Assembly (NCBI GenBank): GCA_007131625.1
Contig: SLQC01000270.1
Coordinates: forward strand, 1 to 5,730
Length of the DNA stretch: 5,730 bases
Direction of reading: 5' to 3'
Source: Balneolales bacterium
GTDB taxonomy: Bacteria; Bacteroidota; Rhodothermia; Balneolales; Natronogracilivirgulaceae
Positions 1-4,925 of this stretch are shown here, piece by piece. Under the pieces are notes generated by a model that was not told where the DNA came from, made no database searches, and was given only the letters and a program-made list of their open reading frames with translations. Position 1 is the stretch's first letter. Every line of letters begins with the position of its first letter. The position numbers and the translations under genes were made by a program.

Positions 1-447
1 AAAAAAAAAATAAACAGATGAAACGGAGAAATTTTTTTTTTGATAAATAAGGTCATATGTAATGTCCATGATGGAAATAAACATCTATTGTAACCATAAT
101 CATGGATACTGAATTTAATTTACCAAGAATATATAATTTATGAACTCGTAACTTTTTAAAAACTCTGGCCGGATCATGCTCCCATTTTGGTAAAAACCAT
201 AGCGGAAAATATACTACAGATCTTTTTTCGTGGTCCCATCCCGGCTCTGGCAGTCCAAGAACATTTTTATGAAAGTTTCAGATGCGTTCCTCCACCCGAC
301 ATGATACTCCTCGTGGCAATACAGCTTCTGATTCATACAAAAATTTGGGTAAAAACGTTTTTCAAAAAGAAAGGTAATACGGAAAAAAGACAACCGGTAT
401 TCAAATACCTACATTCGATCACAATTCAGATATCAGATTTTTAAAGC
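1..447. other. Gene-free upstream region, A/T-rich then mixed
   Basis: No convincing gene is visible here. Positions 1-160 are about 23% GC and hold an A10 run at the very start and a T10 run at 32-41. Positions 221-330 rise to about 49% GC. The only long plus-strand frame (TTG start at 187, stop at 442-444) has a protein unlike any family I know. It stops two codons before the ATG at 448 in the same frame, so it could not be a simple N-terminal extension of the repeat protein. On the minus strand a 40-codon frame at 214-336 is treated under findings. The promoter of the 448 gene should lie here, but no clear Bacteroidota-type -33/-7 pair could be picked out. Confidence 0.6.
65..106. other. 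Possible hairpin in the A/T-rich leader
   Basis: TCCATGAT at 65-72 is the exact reverse complement of ATCATGGA at 99-106. GG at 73-74 can also pair with CC at 94-95 if the bases at 96-98 are bulged, leaving a loop of about 19 bases. There is no T-tract after it, so it does not look like an intrinsic terminator. It may be a chance pairing in low-complexity DNA. Confidence 0.25.
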
Positions 448-2280
448 ATGGATTTCACGCAATACAGAAGAGCGGGTCGATCAAATGCTGAACTTCCAAT
501 TTCGGGTACCATGTGCCGGATACTCGGATGGGGGAAGTTCAAGATACAATTTTTACTGCCTTTTCTACTGATATCATACTCAAATTCCATTACACAAGCT
601 CCATTCGCTGGTGGTTCCGGAGAAGAAGGAAATCCGTACAAGGTGGAGACTCTGGAACAACTGCAAAAAATTGGAAGTCATACAGACAAACATTTTATTC
701 AAATCAATGATATTGATGCCGATGATACTAAGAGCTGGAATGACGGGAAGGGATTTAAACCGATTGGTGATGGGGATGTCCCGTTTAGTGGAACTTATAA
801 TGGCGCTGGATTTAAAATCTCAGGATTGACAATTCAACGGGAAAATGATATCGGCATGTTTGGAATTGTAGGAAATGGGCGGATTAAAAATACTGAGCTT
901 TTCATTGCGTCTATTTCGGGGTCCAATCGGGTTGGTGGATTGGTCGGATCAAATCTGGGTGGGCAGATTAGCGGCTCCCTTGTCACGGGTGATGTTTCAG
1001 GGAGCAACTGGATTGGTGGATTGGTTGGAGTCAATAGCAGAGAAGGACAGATTAGCGACTGCCATACCATGGGTAATGTTTCGGGGATCCACTATGTTGG
1101 TGGATTGGTCGGTGAAAATTTAGGTGGGCGGATCAGCAACTCTCATACCACAGGCAATGTTTCGGGAAACGAAATGATTGGTGGATTGACAGGATTGAAT
1201 CTGAATGGGGAGATTAGCAGTTCTCATGCCACGGGCGATATTTCGGGGATCCACTATGTTGGTGGATTGGTCGGTGAAAATGAACAGGGGCAGATTATCA
1301 GCTCCCATGCTACAGGCGATATATCTGGGAGTGGCAACGCTATTGGTGGATTGACCGGTCGCAATTCGGGACAGATTAGCGACTCCCATGCATTCAGCAT
1401 GGCAAGGGGGGGAAACGCAGTTGGCGGCTTGGTCGGACGTAATTTGGGGTCGATTAGCAGTTCCTATGCCATAGGCAATATTTCGGGGAGTGGCAGCGCT
1501 GTTGGTGGATTGGTCGGTAACAATTGGGTGGGGCAAATTCACGACTCCCATGCCGTGGGTGACGTTTCGGGGAACGAGGATGTTGGTGGATTGGCAGGAT
1601 CAAATAATGATGAAATCACCAACTCTTATGCACTCGGCATTGTAATTGGTGAAAATACAGTTGGCGGTTTGGTAGGGGTGAACAGGGAAAATGGAGTAAT
1701 AGCTGCTGCTTATGCAAGCGGCAAGGTAGCAGGTAATGAAGATGTCGGGGGGCTTGTTGGATTGAATAAAGCTACTATAGAATCCAGCTACTGGGATATT
1801 GAAACCAGTGAACAAGAACAGGGAATCGGCCAAGGTCCATCAGGCGGGGTTACCGGTTTATATACAGATCAAATGACCGGAGTATCGGCCTTTGAAAACA
1901 TGTCTGCTTTTGATTTTAAGGAGACTTGGCTTTTAACCGAAAATTATCCGGCACTCTATTGGGAAGATGTTGAAGCCCTTGATTTACCAACATCAGCAGA
2001 GAAAAATGAACTCCCTGTCTTATTGAAACTCCATCAAAACTATCCGAACCCTTTCAACCCGACTACACGGATTCGTTTTTTCGTACCGGAGCAGACTCAT
2101 GTGAAACTGGTAGTCTATAATGCAATAGGACAACAGTTGGCAACCCTTGTTAATGAGGAAAAAAGTGTCGGAAAATATGAAATAACGTTTAATGCAGCCG
2201 ACTTGTCCAGCGGTGTGTACCTGTACAGGATTCAATCAGAATCGCATACTGAGAGCAGGCAGATGTTACTGGTTAAATAA
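448..2280 (+). CDS. Secreted GLUG-repeat protein with C-terminal (Por/T9SS type A) sorting domain
   Basis: This 610-residue protein is predicted to be exported and held at or released from the cell surface. A signal peptide is visible: basic GKFK at about 29-32, a hydrophobic core at about 33-43, and a plausible cleavage after SITQA near 51. Residues 57-150 form a leader domain (EEGNPYKVETLEQLQKIG, then GFKPIG and FSGTYNGAGFKISGL) typical of GLUG proteins. Residues 162-450 hold eleven units of about 27 residues built on (V/I)GGL(V/T/A)G-x-N...I-x-x-S-x-A-x-G-x-(V/I)SG, the Pfam GLUG repeat, likely a beta-helix-like stack. SSYWD at 446-450 and a GG-VTGLYTDQMTG segment at 466-478 close the array, as usual in the family. 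Residues 526-610 are the sorting domain, with NYPNPFNPTT at 531-540 and LSSGVYLYRI near 586-595. No catalytic domain is seen, so adhesin or structural surface protein is the best guess. The ATG at 511 (residue 22) would give a more normal signal peptide of about 30 residues; neither start has a ribosome site. Confidence 0.88.
   Translation: MDFTQYRRAGRSNAELPISGTMCRILGWGKFKIQFLLPFLLISYSNSITQAPFAGGSGEEGNPYKVETLEQLQKIGSHTDKHFIQINDIDADDTKSWNDGKGFKPIGDGDVPFSGTYNGAGFKISGLTIQRENDIGMFGIVGNGRIKNTELFIASISGSNRVGGLVGSNLGGQISGSLVTGDVSGSNWIGGLVGVNSREGQISDCHTMGNVSGIHYVGGLVGENLGGRISNSHTTGNVSGNEMIGGLTGLNLNGEISSSHATGDISGIHYVGGLVGENEQGQIISSHATGDISGSGNAIGGLTGRNSGQISDSHAFSMARGGNAVGGLVGRNLGSISSSYAIGNISGSGSAVGGLVGNNWVGQIHDSHAVGDVSGNEDVGGLAGSNNDEITNSYALGIVIGENTVGGLVGVNRENGVIAAAYASGKVAGNEDVGGLVGLNKATIESSYWDIETSEQEQGIGQGPSGGVTGLYTDQMTGVSAFENMSAFDFKETWLLTENYPALYWEDVEALDLPTSAEKNELPVLLKLHQNYPNPFNPTTRIRFFVPEQTHVKLVVYNAIGQQLATLVNEEKSVGKYEITFNAADLSSGVYLYRIQSESHTESRQMLLVK
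511..513 (+). promoter_or_regulatory. Alternative, possibly true, start codon of the GLUG protein
   Basis: This ATG is in frame with the gene at 448. Starting here leaves MCRILGWGKFK as a short basic n-region directly before the hydrophobic core, which fits a standard signal peptide. The first 21 residues from 448 are polar and would make the n-region over 30 residues long. Neither ATG has a purine-rich Shine-Dalgarno element, which is normal in this group, so the choice rests on signal peptide shape only. Confidence 0.45.
931..1797 (+). repeat. GLUG repeat array, 11 units of about 81 bp, inside the CDS
   Basis: The Gly-Gly pairs that mark each unit fall at residues 163, 190, 218, 245, 272, 300, 326, 353, 380, 406 and 433, giving steps of 26-28 residues. 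At DNA level the core GGTGGATTGGTCGG recurs exactly at 934-947, 1099-1112, 1261-1274 and 1504-1517, and in close variants in the other units. Units drift most towards the C-terminal end (for example GLAGSN at 381-386), so the middle of the array is the youngest or most homogenised part. Confidence 0.9.
1079..1281 (+). repeat. Perfect 41-bp direct repeat at 162-bp spacing within the array
   Basis: Positions 1079-1119 and 1241-1281 are identical over 41 bases, starting TTTCGGGGATCCACTATG and ending GGTCGGTGAAAAT. The offset is 162 bp, exactly two repeat units. The protein agrees: GIHYVGGLVGEN occurs twice, each time followed one unit later by IGGLTG. Two-unit duplication or gene conversion is the simplest reading. 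Confidence 0.9.
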
Positions 2281-2315
2281 GAAAATTTTTCTGCGGACTT
2301 GCTTATCATACCGAT

Positions 2316-2349
2316 TATCCGGCCCCATTTAATTCTGGGTGAGCGGATA
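2316..2349. other. Imperfect hairpin between convergent genes (possible transcription end signal)
   Basis: TATCCG at 2316-2321 pairs exactly with CGGATA at 2344-2349. Inside, CCCA at 2324-2327 pairs with TGGG at 2336-2339, with an internal loop between the two stems and an 8-base apical loop. It lies between the stop of the GLUG gene (2280) and the stop of the convergent yjbQ gene (2377), a suitable place for a two-way terminator. There is no T-tract on either strand, so it does not meet the usual intrinsic terminator pattern. Confidence 0.3.
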
Positions 2350-2376
2350 CTCGAATATTCCTGAACGGTGTAACAA

Positions 2377-2799
2377 CTATTCACCACCCACCACTTGCAC
2401 AACCACCTGCCGATCACGCGGGCGGTTATCGTGATCAAGGAGCACGATTTGCTGCCAGGTACCCAGAATGCATCTCCCGTCACGAATCGGCACCGTGATA
2501 CCGGGACCCATGAACGTGGCACGAATATGGGAAAACCCGTTATCGTCACCCCAGGTTTGTGAGTGGTGAGAGCGCATCGATTCGGAGGCAAAATCATTCA
2601 GTTTTTCCTTAATATCCCTTACCAGGGCTGGTTCAAACTCCATGGTAGATATCGAAGCAGTGGAACCCACCGCGAAAATATGGCAAAAGCCCTCCAGGAC
2701 ACCCGTTTTGTCCACAATTTTGGACACTTTTGATGTAAGATCATGAATATCTGAAAATCCTTTTGTGTTCAGAAAAATATCTTCGGTTTGTATTTGCAT
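2377..2799 (-). CDS. yjbQ: YjbQ/UPF0047 family protein (secondary thiamine-phosphate synthase type)
   Basis: This 140-residue protein matches the UPF0047/YjbQ family in length (E. coli YjbQ is about 138) and along its whole sequence. Signature blocks seen are GSTASISTMEFEP at 45-57, a His-rich stretch with SHHSQTWGDDNGFSHIRA at 77-94, MGPGITVPIRDGR at 97-109, LGTWQQIVLLD at 112-122 and DNRPRDRQVVVQVVG at 124-138. The conserved His residues (78, 79, 91) and the GDDN group form the presumed active or metal/ligand site of this cytoplasmic, multimeric family. E. coli YjbQ has a weak thiamine-phosphate synthase activity, which gave the family its name; the true cellular role is unclear, so the symbol marks family rather than proven function. 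The gene stands alone on its strand, convergent with the GLUG gene and divergent from the oxidoreductase gene. The ATG at 2799 is preceded by an A/T-rich leader without a ribosome site. Confidence 0.93.
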   Translation of the reverse strand: MQIQTEDIFLNTKGFSDIHDLTSKVSKIVDKTGVLEGFCHIFAVGSTASISTMEFEPALVRDIKEKLNDFASESMRSHHSQTWGDDNGFSHIRATFMGPGITVPIRDGRCILGTWQQIVLLDHDNRPRDRQVVVQVVGGE

Positions 2800-3084
2800 G
2801 AATTTATTGGTGCTTTTAATTACGAATGATTAATTTGACAATTACAACCTTGAAAACATTGATATCAACTTCCGCAGTTGAGAATAAATGTACGTTAGAA
2901 GTTACACCGGAATAACCGACTTGCCAACACTCTGAACTTAATTTTACCACATTGAATGATACAGGTAAGCATTATTGAATGATACAGGTAAGCATGATTG
3001 TTTGGTTCATTTGAATTTTCCTCAATCTGCATAAGACATTTTGAATAGCGCTGCAAGCTGAATGATCAATCACAGCTCAAAATC
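2800..3084. promoter_or_regulatory. Divergent intergenic region between yjbQ and the oxidoreductase gene
   Basis: These 285 bases must hold the promoters of both flanking genes. GAATGAT occurs four times in the same orientation (2824-2830, 2954-2960, 2977-2983, 3060-3066), twice inside the direct repeat described separately. For the rightward gene, TTTG at 3010-3013 and ATTTTG at 3038-3043 are a loose match in content and spacing to the Bacteroidota -33/-7 promoter, but the TA of the -7 element is missing. I therefore call the region but no exact promoter. Confidence 0.4.
2951..2995. repeat. Two perfect 22-bp direct repeats, 23-bp period
   Basis: Two identical 22-base copies, containing TGAATGATACAGGTAAGC, lie at 2951-2972 and 2974-2995 with one T between them. 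The 23-bp period is close to two turns of the helix. They end 90 bp before the oxidoreductase start and begin 152 bp from the yjbQ start, so they could be operator sites for a regulator bound twice on one face, or simply a local slip duplication. No third full copy is present. Confidence 0.9.
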
Positions 3085-4179
3085 ATGACCCGTAATATCT
3101 CAAGACGCAGTTTCCTCAAGAAAACCGGAACGGCTCTGGCGGTGACATCGGTCGGATTTCCATCTATCGTGATCCCCCGGTCTAAAGAGAAGCTGGGGGT
3201 GGCACTTGTGGGACTTGGTAATTACAGCACCGGCCGACTGGCACCCGGACTTCAACGCACCGAACATTGTGAATTGCGTGGTATAGTGACCGGATCCCCG
3301 TCCAAAATCCCGGAGTGGCAGGAAAGGTATAGCATCTCCGACCGGAATGTATACAATTATGAGATCATGCACGAAGTCGCCGATAACGATGACATCGATG
3401 TGATCTATGTTGTAGTACCCAACGGTCTACATGCCAAATATGCCATAATAGGCGCCGAGGCAGGTAAACATATCTGGTGTGAAAAGGCGATGGATATCAC
3501 TGTAGAGCGGTGCCTGGCTTTGATTCGAGCCTGCGAACAGAACCGGGTCCAGCTCACGATTGGATACCGCATGCAGCATGAACCCAATACACAGACGATC
3601 ATCCGGTACGGCAGGGAAAAACCGTATGGAGACATCACAGAATTACGTACAGGTGCCGGTTTTACCGGAAATTTCTCGCAGGGTAACTGGAGGCTCGATC
3701 CTGAACTGGGTGGTGGCGCACTCTATGACATGGGTGTCTATCCCATCAACGCCGCAAGGTATGCTACCGGCCTGGAACCAATCGCTGTACGAGGTGAGCA
3801 AAGCATCGAACGCATCAATATGTTTGATAATGTGGACGAAACTACTATATTTGAAATGGAGTTTCCAGGCGGTATCATTGCGAAATGTGAAACCAGCTTC
3901 GGAAAATCCACAAATTATCTTGATATCGATTGCACCGAAGGGTGGTACAACCTCCGCCCGTTTCAGTCATATTCAGGCGTACAGGGCGAAACAAGCAGTG
4001 GTACGAAGCTGCCGCCCGACCCTGAACACCAGCAAGCACGGCAAATGGATAACGATGCCATCGCCATCAAGGAAAACAAGAATCCCATTGTACCCGGTGA
4101 AGATGGACTTGCGGATGTCCGCATAGTGGAAGCCATCATGGAGTCTTCAGAAAAAGAAGGCACCACTATCAAACTTTAA
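3085..4179 (+). CDS. Tat-signal Gfo/Idh/MocA family oxidoreductase (glucose-fructose oxidoreductase-like)
   Basis: This 364-residue NAD(P)-dependent sugar or sugar-derivative dehydrogenase is probably exported. The N-terminus carries a twin-arginine signal, SRRSFLKK at 6-13, followed by a mild hydrophobic stretch to about 31. The Rossmann fold follows: GVALVGLGNYS at 38-48 with the G-x-G-x-x-S nucleotide-binding turn, and DVIYVVVPNGLHAKYA at 105-120. The catalytic block reads WCEKAMDITVE at 131-141; the family norm is EKP, and here Lys134 is kept but proline is replaced by alanine. GYRMQHEPNTQTI at 160-172 and GGGALYDMGVYPINAARY at 209-226, with Asp215 and Tyr219, are typical of the C-terminal substrate domain. 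Length and ends are normal for the glucose-fructose oxidoreductase-like branch with tightly bound cofactor. The substrate cannot be read from sequence. The gene is monocistronic by layout: divergent from yjbQ, with 236 bp before the next gene. No ribosome site precedes the ATG; no earlier in-frame ATG fits. Confidence 0.93.
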   Translation: MTRNISRRSFLKKTGTALAVTSVGFPSIVIPRSKEKLGVALVGLGNYSTGRLAPGLQRTEHCELRGIVTGSPSKIPEWQERYSISDRNVYNYEIMHEVADNDDIDVIYVVVPNGLHAKYAIIGAEAGKHIWCEKAMDITVERCLALIRACEQNRVQLTIGYRMQHEPNTQTIIRYGREKPYGDITELRTGAGFTGNFSQGNWRLDPELGGGALYDMGVYPINAARYATGLEPIAVRGEQSIERINMFDNVDETTIFEMEFPGGIIAKCETSFGKSTNYLDIDCTEGWYNLRPFQSYSGVQGETSSGTKLPPDPEHQQARQMDNDAIAIKENKNPIVPGEDGLADVRIVEAIMESSEKEGTTIKL

Positions 4180-4415
4180 ACGCTGGATTCGTTAAATAAA
4201 CCATCCAACTGAGGAAATACAATTTCGAAAGAAGCACCGTTTCTGTTACCCACGATCAGTGATCTGACATCCTCCAATAAATCTGGCTAATCAATCATAG
4301 AGAATTTGGGTAATTAAGTTACTTTTAATTATTCCAATTTGTCATGGATAGTTATTCAATGATTGTGAAATTGCATGAATATTAAATACACCAAATCAAC
4401 CTATTTTATAAAATA
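4180..4415. other. Spacer with possible minus-strand coding relic, then A/T-rich leader
   Basis: Positions 4181-4270 are about 41% GC and stay open on the minus strand; 4271-4415 drop to about 26% GC and look like a promoter/leader for the small gene at 4416. A small palindrome, GATCA-G-TGATC, sits at 4254-4264. No terminator with a T-tract was found after the oxidoreductase stop. Confidence 0.4.
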
Positions 4416-4670
4416 ATGAAAGTAACAATCGAAAAATCTCGCGATTTCATTGTGGTATGGGCTAATGGTTCCATTGACCTGTATCTGAAATCAACCGGAA
4501 ACTTTGACGCTGCGTACAACGACCTCAAAGACGAGGATCTACGGATTTTAAAAGGCTTGTGGAATCATCTCCAGGTAAAAAAAAGAGATCTGAAGTTTTC
4601 TGAAGTGGAGAAAGGTATTGAAGAGGTAATCCAGGCCCTTGATAAAATTTTTGAAGATAGAAAGTTTTAA
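4416..4670 (+). CDS. Small charged hypothetical protein, 84 residues
   Basis: I do not recognise this protein. It has 84 residues, no signal peptide, membrane segment or cysteine, so it should be cytoplasmic. The first part (KVTIEKSRDFIVVWANGSIDLYL, residues 2-24) looks like two or three beta strands. The rest is rich in Lys, Glu and Asp with regular hydrophobic spacing (DLRILKGLWNHL at 41-52, FSEVEKGIEEVIQALDKIF at 61-79), suggesting two amphipathic helices, the last able to pair with a partner. This alternation of charged and hydrophobic residues is unlike a random frame and is the main support for the gene. It follows an A/T-rich leader on the same strand as the oxidoreductase but 236 bp away, so co-transcription is uncertain. 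No Shine-Dalgarno element precedes the ATG. Confidence 0.6.
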   Translation: MKVTIEKSRDFIVVWANGSIDLYLKSTGNFDAAYNDLKDEDLRILKGLWNHLQVKKRDLKFSEVEKGIEEVIQALDKIFEDRKF

Positions 4671-4925
4671 TATTTGGAAAAGTTCATTAGCAGATATTCC
4701 CACACCCGGGTCACTAAAATTCCCCACCCCTTTAGCGTTGTTGACAGAGGTTTTTTGTACAAGCACAAAATGGCGACCATCCAGTCTGTAAAACCTCTTC
4801 CTTGCAATGGAATTGCAAACACGGTAAACATCACAAAATAGCTTTTGGGGGTGGTAGCGATATCCGGTTGAGCGAAAGCCAATAAAAGAGACTGATCAAC
4901 GGAATGATTAAATAATTTTCTGTTT
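4671..4925. other. Convergent spacer of coding-like composition, no identifiable gene
   Basis: This 255-bp stretch separates the stops of two convergent genes, yet is about 43% GC over 4681-4920, higher than the other leaders in the window. A minus-strand frame stays open through it (5020 to 4667), but it begins inside the sulfatase gene in another frame and its product matches nothing I know. It holds a perfect 7-bp inverted repeat, TTGCAAT-GGA-ATTGCAA, at 4802-4818, and the palindrome ACCCGGGT at 4704-4711. It could be a decayed gene or a dispersed repeat. Confidence 0.45.
4802..4818. repeat. Perfect inverted repeat TTGCAAT-GGA-ATTGCAA
   Basis: Seven bases on each side of a three-base centre are perfectly complementary. 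The symmetry fits a dimeric regulator site or a tiny hairpin, but it lies in a convergent spacer where an operator is not expected. No T-tract follows on either strand. Confidence 0.5.

Noticed and set aside
1..41. A10 run at 1-10 and T10 run at 32-41 as a terminator stem
   Set aside because: A pure A:T stem with a 21-base loop is unstable and has no GC base; better seen as low-complexity DNA at the window edge.
187..444. Plus-strand 85-codon frame before the GLUG gene
   Set aside because: It needs a TTG start, has no ribosome site and no recognisable domain, and its residue make-up looks like translated non-coding DNA.
1120..1551. Long minus-strand frame (143 codons) across the GLUG array
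   Set aside because: It is the antisense shadow of the repeats; its own periodicity only mirrors the 81-bp unit.
931..1797. CRISPR-like array
   Set aside because: The regular 81-bp units lie inside an open frame with protein-level conservation and have no identical repeat/unique spacer pattern.
3560..4126. 188-codon plus-strand frame inside the oxidoreductase gene
   Set aside because: Alternative frame of a well-supported family gene with no recognisable domain of its own.
4254..4264. GATCA-G-TGATC palindrome as terminator or operator
   Set aside because: Only five bases per arm, no T-tract and no nearby promoter features; short GATC palindromes are common by chance.
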